A stretch of DNA of 57,994 bases from Chitinophagaceae bacterium (GTDB lineage: Bacteria; Bacteroidota; Bacteroidia; Chitinophagales; Chitinophagaceae). Location: contig JAGQWM010000008.1 in assembly GCA_020437365.1 (NCBI GenBank), positions 1 through 57,994 on the forward strand, read 5' to 3'. This document shows, piece by piece, positions 9,666 to 18,088 of this stretch. The notes beneath the pieces are model-generated. The model searched no databases. It saw only the letters and a list, made by a program, of their open reading frames with translations, and had not been told where the DNA came from. The translations under genes and the position numbers were made by a program. Position 1 is the stretch's first letter, and each line of letters opens with the position of its first letter.

Positions 9666-9694
9666 AAATCGAATGCTCAATAAAGAGCTTTGTA

Positions 9695-9925
9695 TCACTT
9701 GTTATTTCTTGCTTTTCTTACTTTTATATATTGCATGAGTTCTACAAAATTAATGACTAAACAAATGCTAAAAATAATGCTACCTATGAAGTCAATATTT
9801 TTAGCTTTGGCTGAAGAATAATTAGTTGTGAAATATCTATAAAAATAATTGGTAGTCATATAGAGAAAAGAAATTACTATAAAAACCTTCCAAAACATTT
9901 TATTTTTTCTAAGTCGCTTCCACAT
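9695..9925 (-). CDS. Small two-helix membrane protein of unknown function
   Basis: Unrecognised 76-residue protein between nuoC and nuoD. It begins with a basic segment (MWKRLRKNKMF), then has two hydrophobic helices (about residues 11-30 and 43-60), and ends in a basic tail (KVRKARNNK). The sequence is richer in A/T than the flanking nuo genes. It lies 11 bases after nuoC; its stop overlaps an alternative GTG start of nuoD. Such a gene is not a standard part of nuo operons. It could be an accessory complex I protein or an unrelated insertion. Confidence 0.65.
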   Translation of the reverse strand: MWKRLRKNKMFWKVFIVISFLYMTTNYFYRYFTTNYSSAKAKNIDFIGSIIFSICLVINFVELMQYIKVRKARNNK

Positions 9926-9936
9926 ATTTCCTTCTT

Positions 9937-10443
9937 TTATATTCTTCCAAACATTTCATCGTCTTTATCAATTCTACTTTGGTCTTCAAGCGGATATTCT
10001 TTGCGCATCGGGAAATAATCCATTTCTTCCACATTCAAAATTCTTTTCAATTTTGGATGACCAATAAAATTGATGCCATAAAAATCATAGGTTTCTCTTT
10101 CCATCCAATTGGCGGCTGAAAACAAACCCGTAGCTGTATAAATATCCGGTTGTTCTATTCCTGTACACACTTTGAAGCGGATACGGACATTTTCAATCAT
10201 ATTATGTAAATGATAAATCACCACCAATTCTTCTCCTTTATTGTCGGGGTAATGTGCACCACAGAGGTCGGTCAGAAACCTGAATTTCAATTCTTCATCA
10301 TCGTATAAAAAATTCAACACTTTCAGATTGAATTCTTTGGGTGCCCAAAAAGTGAGCATTCCATAAGGCTCTTCAAATCCGGTTACTTCATTCGGAAATT
10401 TCTCAAGTAGCTTTTGTTGTATGTGTTCATTGCTCAAAGCCAT
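9937..10443 (-). CDS. nuoC: NADH-quinone oxidoreductase subunit C
   Basis: 30 kDa-type subunit of the complex I connecting arm, 168 residues. Diagnostic segments are RFLTDLCGAHYPD and WMERETYDFYGINFIGHPKLKRIL, the family signature that ends in the PLRKDYPLE-like motif, here PMRKEYPLEDQ. It lies 54 bases after nuoB. Not fused to nuoD, unlike in enterobacteria. Confidence 0.95.
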   Translation of the reverse strand: MALSNEHIQQKLLEKFPNEVTGFEEPYGMLTFWAPKEFNLKVLNFLYDDEELKFRFLTDLCGAHYPDNKGEELVVIYHLHNMIENVRIRFKVCTGIEQPDIYTATGLFSAANWMERETYDFYGINFIGHPKLKRILNVEEMDYFPMRKEYPLEDQSRIDKDDEMFGRI

Positions 10444-10497
10444 AAACCGAAAATTATTTTTACAAAAAAATTAAACTGTCAATTTTATTTTTCCATT

Positions 10498-11082
10498 TTA
10501 CTGAATGCCATAACTATCCATCAATGCTTTGTATTGTTCGCCGTTTCTTCTGCGCAGGCTTTCTTTGCCGACTAAATCCTGAATGCGAATGACGCCGTCA
10601 AGTATAGCTTCGGGCCTTGGCGGGCAACCGGGCACATACACATCAACCGGCACTACCTGGTCGATACCCTGCAACACACTGTAGGTATCAAAAATACCAC
10701 CACTGCTGGCACAGGCACCAACGGCAATAACCCAACGTGGTTCTGCCATTTGCAAATACACTTGTTTGACAACTGGACCCATTTTTTTGGCAATGGTACC
10801 CATCACCATCAACAAATCACATTGCCTGGGAGAAAAACCAACTCTTTCGGCACCAAAACGACCAAGGTCATAATGGGCGCCCATCACCGCCATAAATTCG
10901 ATACCGCAACAGGATGTAGCAAACGGTAAAGGCCAAATTGAATTTTTACGAGCCAGGCCAATGACGCTACTCAGTTTTGTAGCAAAAAACCCTTCACCCA
11001 TATTGCCATCCGGCATTTCAGCAATGCTGATGTCATCTTCTAATCTCTTATGATAAATATTATATGATACAGGACGAGCCAT
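10498..11082 (-). CDS. nuoB: NADH-quinone oxidoreductase subunit B, cluster N2
   Basis: Subunit of 194 residues that carries the last Fe-S cluster, N2, next to the quinone site. The cysteine pair FATSCCGIE is visible around residue 57, followed by RQCDLLMVMGT, the VIAVGACASSGG segment and VPGCPPRPEAILDG. All N2 ligands are therefore present. It lies 33 bases after nuoA. Confidence 0.97.
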   Translation of the reverse strand: MARPVSYNIYHKRLEDDISIAEMPDGNMGEGFFATKLSSVIGLARKNSIWPLPFATSCCGIEFMAVMGAHYDLGRFGAERVGFSPRQCDLLMVMGTIAKKMGPVVKQVYLQMAEPRWVIAVGACASSGGIFDTYSVLQGIDQVVPVDVYVPGCPPRPEAILDGVIRIQDLVGKESLRRRNGEQYKALMDSYGIQ

Positions 11083-11115
11083 TGAAAAATATTTTTATTT
11101 TTTTACACAATCATT

Positions 11116-11511
11116 TTAATCTTCCCACTTCAGTGCTCCTTTTTTGAGAATATAAATAAACCCACAAAGGAAAAAACTGATAAACATCAGTACCGCCCAA
11201 AAACCAGCCCAACCAAGGTCTTTAAAATTGACCGCATAAGGATAAAAGAAAATAACTTCTACATCAAAAAGGACAAATAAAATTGCCGTCAAAAAATATT
11301 TAATGGCAAATGGTTGGCGGGCATCACCATGAGAATCGATACCACTGGCAAAGTTTTGCAATTTATCGGCGGTTTTTCTTTTGGGGCCTAAGAGATGTGT
11401 TGCTAACATTAAGAAAGCTACCAAACCTACTGCAATAAAAATTTGCATACCTACCGGTAAATATGACATGGCATTGGTATCCGTGATATTGGTTTGTAAT
11501 AAGTGAAACAT
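11116..11511 (-). CDS. nuoA: NADH-quinone oxidoreductase subunit A
   Basis: First gene of the nuo operon, a 131-residue membrane subunit with three helices. The conserved segment FASGIDSHGDARQPFAIKYFLTAILFVLFDVEVIFFYP is split here by its length but contains the typical YFLTAILFVLFDVEVIF. The ATG at 11511 is chosen; a second Met (MSYLPVGMQIF) 15 codons in is possible. A TATTTTTG promoter box lies 17 bases upstream. Confidence 0.95.
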   Translation of the reverse strand: MFHLLQTNITDTNAMSYLPVGMQIFIAVGLVAFLMLATHLLGPKRKTADKLQNFASGIDSHGDARQPFAIKYFLTAILFVLFDVEVIFFYPYAVNFKDLGWAGFWAVLMFISFFLCGFIYILKKGALKWED

Positions 11512-11528
11512 TTCAATTGTTGTAAAGA

Positions 11529-11536
11529 CAAAAATA
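11529..11536 (-). promoter_or_regulatory. Candidate nuo operon promoter box TATTTTTG
   Basis: On the minus strand TATTTTTG fits TAnnTTTG and lies 17 bases before the nuoA ATG, which would give a leader of only about ten bases. No good -33 TTG is visible at the usual spacing. Confidence 0.45.
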
Positions 11537-11597
11537 AGACTACCGTGCGAATTTACCTTACGAAGGAAGAAAACAAAAAACCTTTACAAAGAAAATG

Positions 11598-11641
11598 GCA
11601 ATAAAAAGAAAATCCTTCACTTCTGGAAGTAAAGGATTTTC
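11598..11641 (-). terminator. Rho-independent terminator of the TPR gene
   Basis: Bases 11608-11641 form an inverted repeat of 15 pairs with one mismatch (CTTTACTTCC arm against GGAAGT...AAGG). On the minus strand the hairpin is followed by TTTTTATT. It lies between the TPR gene stop at 11683 and the nuoA promoter, so it separates the two minus-strand units. Confidence 0.8.
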
Positions 11642-11682
11642 AGTATAAAGAAGAAAACCGAGTTCAGTTATTTTCTGTTGGG

Positions 11683-13392
11683 CTATTTTGAGCCGTTGGG
11701 TTTCGATTCTGTCGCAGGCTTATTAGCCGGCATTTTTTCAATCTGATTGATATAGCCTTGGATAGATTCAGCATTGCTGGGATCGGCGGCTAACCATTTA
11801 CGGAAAAATTCGAGGGATTTATCTCTGTCTTTTTTCTCATTAATATAATAGGCGGCTAATGACTTCACCGAATTGAGGTATTGTTTTTTATACTCTACAG
11901 TATCTTTTTGAGCATATTCATACAACCTGAAATATTGTGGAAAGCCAATACTATCCTGGCTGATTTTGTTGGTTGTATCCCCTTGAATGGCATTGGCCGC
12001 ATTGTAAGCCCATTCGTAACCATAAATTTCCTCCGGGAATTTTGTCCGCAATACTTCGGCAGCATCAAGGCATTTGAAATAATCCGGTTTAAAATAATAA
12101 GCTACTGTAATATCAAAATAATCATTAACCAATGGTTCGGGACGTAAATCAATTAATTTTTGATCGATCATAATTTGATAGTCTCTTTCTTTCTTTTTGG
12201 CAAAATACATTTGCCCTTTGCGCAGGAAACCTAATTTGGCATCTACAGTTGTATCAACATTCATGCCTTGTATATATGTGTCATATACATTTTCATCGGT
12301 GCTATTGGGCAGTTTTTCCAAAATATCAGCCCTGTTTTCATAATCCGTCAATAGAACATCGTCCGGGTTTTTCCTTTCAAAAAACAAATCGCTGTACTTT
12401 TTCGCCAATTCATAATTGCTATCTTGATAGCCAGCATCAGCTAATAAACGATAGATCTTTGGCTTGGTATCTGTACCTAAAGCATTGACTACGGACTCAG
12501 CTTTTTGGATAGCACATTTGAAATCTTTTCGAGCCCAGCATAATTGTGCATATAAATATTCATCGGCCACTTCGGTTACCGGTTTTTTACTATCTATGTA
12601 TTTAACAAGATACTTTTCAGCTTCATCATAATTTTTTCTATAAAAATAATAATAGAATAACTCGTAATATCCTTTGGTGTAACTGGGATCTTTGCTAACA
12701 GCATCAAGTAAATATTTCAATACATAACTCCAGTTCTTTTGCGATTCAAAGATTTTAGCAAGGCTCATATAAGCCGGTGCATAATTCGGTTCGTCTTTGA
12801 GAATTTTGTTATAACTCTGGTAGGCATCACCTCCACCTTCGCCACGTCCGGCAAGGCGATAAGCGTCGCCCAATAAAATATAGATATAAGGGTCTTTTCC
12901 TTTATCGGTAGCGTTGTCCAGTTTTTGAATGGCATAATTATAATCGCCATTTTTTGATTCTACATTGGCACGGCCAACAGCAGTCAACAATTCGGGTGGA
13001 AAGCCTTTCCTGGTTTCTGCTTCTTTTAATGCAGATTCAAATTTTTGTCGGGCTTCGGAAGGCCGGTTTTCCAATAAATCGATTTGTCCCATGCCGATAA
13101 CTAATAAAGGCGCATTGGCACTGTTTTGCAAAGCTTTTTCATAAAGGTCTTTGACTTGCTTGATACGGGTTCCGGCAATTTCTTCAGTTTCCAATATTGC
13201 CTGGCCTAACCAATAAGTCGCTTCAATATCATTAGGATTTCTTTGCAAAATTTGTTTAAACGTATTGACAGCATTGGTAACACGGCCTGCATGCAAATCG
13301 TTGATACCTTCGCTAAGCGACTGTGCTTGTACAACAGCCGACATCAATAAACTGATTGCCAAAAAAATAATTGTGGTTTTCTTCATTTTCAT
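11683..13392 (-). CDS. Secreted TPR-repeat protein
   Basis: Protein of 569 residues with a signal peptide (MKMKKTTIIFLAISLLMSAV, cleavage after QAQ) and a series of tetratricopeptide repeats, for example NPNDIEATYWLGQAILETEE, DPYIYILLGDAYRLAG, EPNYAPAYMSLAKIFESQKN and DPSYTKGYYELFYYYFYRKN. The repeats imply protein-protein interaction in the periplasm or at the cell surface. It follows the PstS-like gene by 46 bases and ends at a clear terminator, so it is the last gene of a three-gene unit. The family is clear from the repeats; its partner is not known. Confidence 0.85.
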   Translation of the reverse strand: MKMKKTTIIFLAISLLMSAVVQAQSLSEGINDLHAGRVTNAVNTFKQILQRNPNDIEATYWLGQAILETEEIAGTRIKQVKDLYEKALQNSANAPLLVIGMGQIDLLENRPSEARQKFESALKEAETRKGFPPELLTAVGRANVESKNGDYNYAIQKLDNATDKGKDPYIYILLGDAYRLAGRGEGGGDAYQSYNKILKDEPNYAPAYMSLAKIFESQKNWSYVLKYLLDAVSKDPSYTKGYYELFYYYFYRKNYDEAEKYLVKYIDSKKPVTEVADEYLYAQLCWARKDFKCAIQKAESVVNALGTDTKPKIYRLLADAGYQDSNYELAKKYSDLFFERKNPDDVLLTDYENRADILEKLPNSTDENVYDTYIQGMNVDTTVDAKLGFLRKGQMYFAKKKERDYQIMIDQKLIDLRPEPLVNDYFDITVAYYFKPDYFKCLDAAEVLRTKFPEEIYGYEWAYNAANAIQGDTTNKISQDSIGFPQYFRLYEYAQKDTVEYKKQYLNSVKSLAAYYINEKKDRDKSLEFFRKWLAADPSNAESIQGYINQIEKMPANKPATESKPNGSK

Positions 13393-13438
13393 GTTCTTCT
13401 TCTTTTTTTAGTGTTCAAAAATAAATAATTCGTTTTTT

Positions 13439-14368
13439 TTATTCTACTAACCGGACCGGCCTGATCCGAAGATTTTTTTGGGCCGGTGCCAAGTAGGCTC
13501 TTTTAAAAATTATTTGCCCGATTTCGCCGCTCATAAAATTCGCAAAGCCTGTTCCTAATCCCCTGTAGTTTTCTTTCAATATATATACCAAATCCCGTAC
13601 CATCGGATATCGTCCCCGATAAATATTGGCTTGATAGGCTTTGATATAATTGCCGGGCATATCGGTACTTTCTACATTAACAACTTTTACTTTTTTCAAA
13701 AAACTTATTTGTTGTGCGTCTTCCGGGTTTCCAATCCAACTGACACCGATAAATCCAATGACATTTCGATGTTTGGCAACATAATCAATTACACCTTTAC
13801 TGGTTTGTGCTGCCATTGCTTCGGGTGTCAGAGAATCACCTCTTAGTACTGAATCGATGATAAATCGTACGGTACTGGTTGCTTTTATACCGTCAAAAAC
13901 AGGAATTAAATTTTCCTTAAATTTTCCTGTCAGTATTTTTTTTACATCCGACATTGTCAGCAGTGTATCTTTCGAATCAGGATGTACAATCATGGCAATA
14001 CCATCCCTGGCCACTACCATACTCTTAGGTGCGTATCCAATCGAATCTCTGATGGCTTGTTTTTCGTCGGTAGAAATTTTTCTTGTTATAATAACCATCC
14101 GGATACTATCGTTGTACAAATCCCGTAAACAATCTGCTTCCGGTTTGTATTGCACCAAAATTTTGGTGTGCATATTATTCGATTCATACACTTTTACCAA
14201 TTCATCTACAATTGGCTTGAATGTTTCATCTGCACTGATATGAATGGTGCCACGATAGGGTGTATCCGGCAGTTCATCTTCCTGTGCTTTATATGATTTG
14301 CAACTACTCCACAAGAATAGTCCTACCATCATTATGAATAAGAACTTATAACTGGTGGAACGGCTCAT
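13439..14368 (-). CDS. PstS-like phosphate/substrate-binding lipoprotein
   Basis: Lipoprotein of 309 residues: the hydrophobic leader ends in LWSSC (Cys near residue 23). The mature part matches the PBP-like/PstS group: GTIHISADETFKPIVDELVK, VQYKPEADCLRDL, VVARDGIAMIVHPD and NVIGFIGVSWIG. Homologues in Bacteroidota are usually annotated as PstS-family phosphate-binding proteins, but no ABC permease or ATPase gene is adjacent. It overlaps the small membrane gene by four bases and precedes the TPR gene, pointing to a joint envelope role. Ligand and function are inferred from the fold only. Confidence 0.8.
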   Translation of the reverse strand: MSRSTSYKFLFIMMVGLFLWSSCKSYKAQEDELPDTPYRGTIHISADETFKPIVDELVKVYESNNMHTKILVQYKPEADCLRDLYNDSIRMVIITRKISTDEKQAIRDSIGYAPKSMVVARDGIAMIVHPDSKDTLLTMSDVKKILTGKFKENLIPVFDGIKATSTVRFIIDSVLRGDSLTPEAMAAQTSKGVIDYVAKHRNVIGFIGVSWIGNPEDAQQISFLKKVKVVNVESTDMPGNYIKAYQANIYRGRYPMVRDLVYILKENYRGLGTGFANFMSGEIGQIIFKRAYLAPAQKNLRIRPVRLVE

Positions 14369-14616
14369 CTTTCTTTAAAATATTTTTTCTTAAACCCCCT
14401 ATAAATTCGCCAGCCACCATAGAGTAAACAAATAGCGCCAAATAACTTATCGACATTATCCGGCGGAAACTTTTCGTTCAATGAAATATTCCCCAGCTTG
14501 TTTCTGAAAAAGAAAAATAAACCCAAAATGAAAATCAAAAACCCCATTCCAAAATCCATAATCGACCGCATGGTAGCTAAGCGTTTCCGCTTTTGCTTTT
14601 CATATTCTTCGAGCAT
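14365..14616 (-). CDS. Small two-helix membrane protein
   Basis: 83-residue protein with two hydrophobic helices (about residues 20-40 and 58-73) joined by a polar loop (NEKFPPDNVDK) and flanked by strongly basic ends (EKQKRKR and RGFKKKYFKER). It overlaps the PstS-like gene by four bases (ATGA), so the two are translationally coupled. I do not recognise a named family. Confidence 0.7.
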   Translation of the reverse strand: MLEEYEKQKRKRLATMRSIMDFGMGFLIFILGLFFFFRNKLGNISLNEKFPPDNVDKLFGAICLLYGGWRIYRGFKKKYFKER

Positions 14617-14935
14617 TTTCCCGTTTTTAGAGCCTGAAAAATATTAAAATTTTTATTTTTTCTTGCAATAAATCTCTACAAGAGCTTAAAAAAATTACAA
14701 ATCCATCTCAAAACTTGATTTCATCCAACATTTCGAGGTTGCTGTTTTATTCTTTTTTCAAACTATTAAAAGACAATTTCATGTATAAGTAAGATGCATA
14801 AAAGGCAAAAATCCATAGTTCGGTTCTTAAATAACCGGGTAGTGAATGTTTTTCTCCAATTCATAAAACGAACAGTTGTTCAGGAAAATAGTGATGGGTA
14901 ACGGCTTCCTGCCAACACATAACTATATTTGCCGC
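14617..14935. other. Divergent intergenic region, 319 bases
   Basis: Lies between the starts of the small membrane gene (minus) and the phosphatase (plus). Apart from the TATATTTG box at its right end I see only AT-rich sequence and a short inverted repeat GGTT-N7-AACC near 14821-14838. No RNA gene or convincing ORF; the open frame running from 14876 into the phosphatase is probably just upstream read-in. Confidence 0.6.
14924..14931 (+). promoter_or_regulatory. Promoter box TATATTTG of the phosphatase-hisS unit
   Basis: A perfect TAnnTTTG, ending four bases before the ATG at 14936. The expected start point falls on or next to the ATG, so the mRNA would be leaderless or nearly so. No clear -33 TTG. 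Confidence 0.5.
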
Positions 14936-15427
14936 ATGAAAATCCTGATGGTTTGTTTAGGCAATATTTGCAGAAGCCCTATAGCCGAAGGCATTTTGCA
15001 AGATAAAGTACAAAAAGCCGGTTTGCACTGGCAAGTAGAAAGTGCCGGCACCAATCGTTATCATATTGGAGAAGCACCACATCCTTTATCTCAAAAGATA
15101 GCCCGGGCCCATGGCTTAGACATTAGTCAACAAAGAGCACAAAAATTCTTAGCCAAAGATTTTGATACTTACGATAAAATTTATGCCCTGGCCGAAGATG
15201 TTTTATCGGATATGAAATCCATTGCCGGCAAATATTTTCAATCAAATAAAGTAGATTTATTATTGAACGAATTATATCCTGCATCCAACCGAGATGTTCC
15301 TGATCCATTTTATGGAAATGAAGATGGATATCGCCGGGCTTATGAATTGATTGACCAGGCTTGTGATGCCATCATCCAAAAATATGGTAACCCGGTAAAA
15401 AACATAAAGAATAAAGTAACACAATAG
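14936..15427 (+). CDS. Low-molecular-weight protein tyrosine phosphatase
   Basis: Cytoplasmic phosphatase of about 163 residues. The catalytic P-loop CLGNICRS (C-X5-R-S) starts at residue 7 of this start, and the general-acid DPD-type motif is seen as DVPDPFYG near the C-terminus. The start at 14936 (MKILMVCLGN) places the P-loop where the family has it; the frame extends 20 codons upstream but that part is not conserved in character. The stop TAG is directly followed by the hisS ATG, so the two form an operon. Confidence 0.92.
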   Translation: MKILMVCLGNICRSPIAEGILQDKVQKAGLHWQVESAGTNRYHIGEAPHPLSQKIARAHGLDISQQRAQKFLAKDFDTYDKIYALAEDVLSDMKSIAGKYFQSNKVDLLLNELYPASNRDVPDPFYGNEDGYRRAYELIDQACDAIIQKYGNPVKNIKNKVTQ

Positions 15428-16795
15428 ATGACGCAACCTTCATTACCTAAAGGATTCAGAGATTTCGGACCCGACATTGTCCGAAAAAGGAATTACATAC
15501 TCAATACCATCAGAAATGCTTTCGAATTGCATGGCTTTCAACCCCTGGAAACACCGGCCATGGAAAACCTGGACACCCTTTTGGGTAAATATGGTGAAGA
15601 AGGCGATCGTTTGATTTTTAAAGTGCTGAATAATGGGCTTGGCAATAAAGACAAAGAAGCCCAGTCAAGAAAAGATTTTGAAAAAATTCTGGCCGGAAAA
15701 AATAGTACGGGCATTACGGAGAGAGCTTTAAAATATGACTTAACAATTCCGTTTGCAAGATATGTGGCCATGCATCATCAACAAATGTATTTTCCATTTA
15801 AACGATATCAAATACAACCTGTGTGGCGAGCCGACCGACCGCAAAAAGGCCGTTACCGGGAGTTTTATCAATGCGATGCAGATGTTGTAGGCAGTCGGGC
15901 CTTGCTCAACGAAATAGAATTAATTGAAATTTATCATGATGTTTTCAACCAATTGGGGTTGAGCGGAACAACCATAAAATTCAACCACCGGCAATTATTA
16001 GTGGCACTGGCCAAAAAATTAGGGAATGTAAATCTCTTAACGACCGTCACCACGGCTATTGACAAACTTGAAAAAATTGGCCTTAATAAAGTAAAAAAAG
16101 AATTAACGGAGCATGGAATCAATGAACAGCAATTGGCGATTGTTGAACAATATTTACAGCTAAGCGGGTCGAATGAAGATAAAATGGCCGGCGTAAAAAA
16201 ATTATTAGGTGAGCAGGAAAATGCGCAAAACGGGTTGGAAGAAATAGGTACAATATTAAAAGGATTATACGCTGAAAATATTAGCATCAGTTTTGACCAG
16301 ACACTGGCCCGTGGATTAAATTATTATACCGGTACAATTGTGGAAGTTTCTGCACCTGAAGAAACTAAAATGGGAAGTTTGGGTGGCGGTGGCCGTTATG
16401 ATGATTTAACCGGTTTATTTGGTGTTCCTGATATTCCGGGTGTGGGCATTTCTTTCGGTGTCGATAGAATATATGATGTCATGGAAGCATTGGATTTATT
16501 TCCTTCGGATGCGGTAGAAAGCACTAAAGTTTTGTTTTTAAATTTTGGGGAAGAGGAAAGTAAAATAGCCTATGCCGTTTGCCGGCAACTTCGCCAAAAT
16601 GGTATCAGTAGTGAATTATTTCATGAACCCATAAAGATGGATAAACAATTAAAATACGCTGATAAAAAAAATATTGCTTATGCTGTTTTAATGGGTGCCC
16701 AGGAATTGGCCACAAAAACCTGTACAATCAAAAATCTTCGAAGCCGGCAACAGGAAACTATTCCGCTTACGGCATTAGCCGATTATCCTTTTTAA
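15428..16795 (+). CDS. hisS: Histidine-tRNA ligase
   Basis: Class II aminoacyl-tRNA synthetase of 455 residues that charges tRNA-His. Motif 2 is visible in WRADRPQKGRYREFYQCDAD, the histidine-binding loop in LARGLNYYTGTIVEV, and motif 3 in GVGISFGVDRIYDVM; the C-terminal anticodon-binding domain begins near VLFLNFGEEE. The N-terminal PKGFRDFGPDIVRKRNYI is typical. It starts immediately after the phosphatase stop. It ends 23 bases before the end of a convergent thiolase gene. Confidence 0.96.
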   Translation: MTQPSLPKGFRDFGPDIVRKRNYILNTIRNAFELHGFQPLETPAMENLDTLLGKYGEEGDRLIFKVLNNGLGNKDKEAQSRKDFEKILAGKNSTGITERALKYDLTIPFARYVAMHHQQMYFPFKRYQIQPVWRADRPQKGRYREFYQCDADVVGSRALLNEIELIEIYHDVFNQLGLSGTTIKFNHRQLLVALAKKLGNVNLLTTVTTAIDKLEKIGLNKVKKELTEHGINEQQLAIVEQYLQLSGSNEDKMAGVKKLLGEQENAQNGLEEIGTILKGLYAENISISFDQTLARGLNYYTGTIVEVSAPEETKMGSLGGGGRYDDLTGLFGVPDIPGVGISFGVDRIYDVMEALDLFPSDAVESTKVLFLNFGEEESKIAYAVCRQLRQNGISSELFHEPIKMDKQLKYADKKNIAYAVLMGAQELATKTCTIKNLRSRQQETIPLTALADYPF

Positions 16796-16818
16796 AAATC
16801 TTTGGCCAACCTGTCTTA

Positions 16819-18018
16819 TTATTTCGAAACATTTTCAAAAATCATAGCAGCACCTTGTCCTACACCGACGCACAATGTAGCCAGTCCCCAATGGGCTTTT
16901 TGCCTTTTCATTTCATGTAGTAAAGTAGTGGCAATTCTGGCGCCACTGCATCCCAGTGGATGACCAATTGCAATGGCACCACCATTGACATTTACTTTTT
17001 GTGCATCCATTTTTAAATCACGGATGCAGGCAATGGATTGCGAAGCAAATGCCTCGTTGAGTTCTATTACATCCAAATCATTTATTTTCAACCCGGCTCT
17101 TTGTAAAGCTTTTTGTGTAGCCGGCACCGGGCCAATGCCCATAATAGCCGGATCCACACCTGCGACTGCCATTGAACAAATTTTTGCCAAAGGTTCTAGT
17201 TTATATTTTTTCAGCGATGCTTCATTGGCCAGTAATACTGCTGCCGAGCCGTCATTAATACCCGAAGCATTTCCGGCGGTTACAGTGCCATCTTTCATAA
17301 ATGCAGGTTGCAAAGCCGCCAGTTTTTCCAAAGAAGTTTCCCGGGGATGTTCATCTTCATCCACTACGACGGTTCCTTTTTTTTGTTGGATGGTAACGGG
17401 TATGATTTCATCTTTCCATTTCCCGGCAGCTTTGGCCGCAGCATATTTTATTTGCGATTGCAAAGCAAATTCATCCTGTTCCGCCCGGGATATTTTCCAG
17501 TCTTTGGCCACATTTTCAGCCGTTTCACCCATTCCGAAAGGATAATACATGGCCGCCAATTTTGGATTGACAAAACGCCAACCCATTGTGGTATCAAACA
17601 ACTCACCCGACCGTCCAAAAGCTTTTTCTGCTTTACCGATTACAAAAGGAGATCTTGACATACTTTCCACACCTCCGGCAATCACCATTTCGGCATCGCC
17701 GCACATTATTTGACGGGCACCATCCATAATGGCCTGTAACCCTGAGGCGCATAACCGATTCACAGTATTTCCGGCTACACTAACCGGTAAACCCGCCAGC
17801 AAAGCCGCCATTCTTGCCACATTTCTATTGTCTTCTCCCGCTTGATTGGCTGCACCGGCTATTACATCTTCAATAGCATTTTTATCTACCGTGGCATTTC
17901 TTTCCAGCAAGGATTGAATGATAAATGCTAATAAATCATCGGGCCGTACTGCACTCAACGAACCTCCATATTTACCGACAGGTGTACGGATTGCATCAAC
18001 TATATAAATTGGTTCCAT
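16819..18018 (-). CDS. Acetyl-CoA acyltransferase (thiolase), 3-oxoadipyl-CoA thiolase-like
   Basis: Thiolase of 399 residues that cleaves 3-oxoacyl-CoA with CoA. The nucleophile is C90 in NRLCASGLQAI; NEAFASQ, GGAIAIGHPLGCSGAR and the final LCVGVGQG carry the other active-site residues (His and Cys). The segment NQAGEDNRNVARMAALLAGLP resembles PcaF/PaaJ-type 3-oxoadipyl-CoA thiolases, but no other aromatic-degradation gene is near, so a beta-oxidation role is equally possible. The start at 18018 (MEPIYIVDAIRTP) is the usual family start; six upstream codons are ignored. Single gene, divergent from rlmN. Confidence 0.92.
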   Translation of the reverse strand: MEPIYIVDAIRTPVGKYGGSLSAVRPDDLLAFIIQSLLERNATVDKNAIEDVIAGAANQAGEDNRNVARMAALLAGLPVSVAGNTVNRLCASGLQAIMDGARQIMCGDAEMVIAGGVESMSRSPFVIGKAEKAFGRSGELFDTTMGWRFVNPKLAAMYYPFGMGETAENVAKDWKISRAEQDEFALQSQIKYAAAKAAGKWKDEIIPVTIQQKKGTVVVDEDEHPRETSLEKLAALQPAFMKDGTVTAGNASGINDGSAAVLLANEASLKKYKLEPLAKICSMAVAGVDPAIMGIGPVPATQKALQRAGLKINDLDVIELNEAFASQSIACIRDLKMDAQKVNVNGGAIAIGHPLGCSGARIATTLLHEMKRQKAHWGLATLCVGVGQGAAMIFENVSK

Positions 18019-18073
18019 ATTCCAAATTTCTAACAAATATCTGTCAAATAAAATGAATCACACAGTTGTGAAC

Positions 18074-18081
18074 TATCTTTG
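18074..18081 (+). promoter_or_regulatory. Promoter box TATCTTTG of rlmN
   Basis: Perfect TAnnTTTG ending seven bases before the rlmN ATG at 18089. The predicted mRNA has almost no leader. It also supports 18089 over the upstream in-frame ATG at 18053, which would precede the promoter. Confidence 0.6.
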
Positions 18082-18088
18082 CAAACTG

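Noticed and set aside
14876..14935. Upstream extension of the phosphatase frame
   Set aside because: The added 20 residues precede the conserved MKILMVCLGN start and contain the promoter box.
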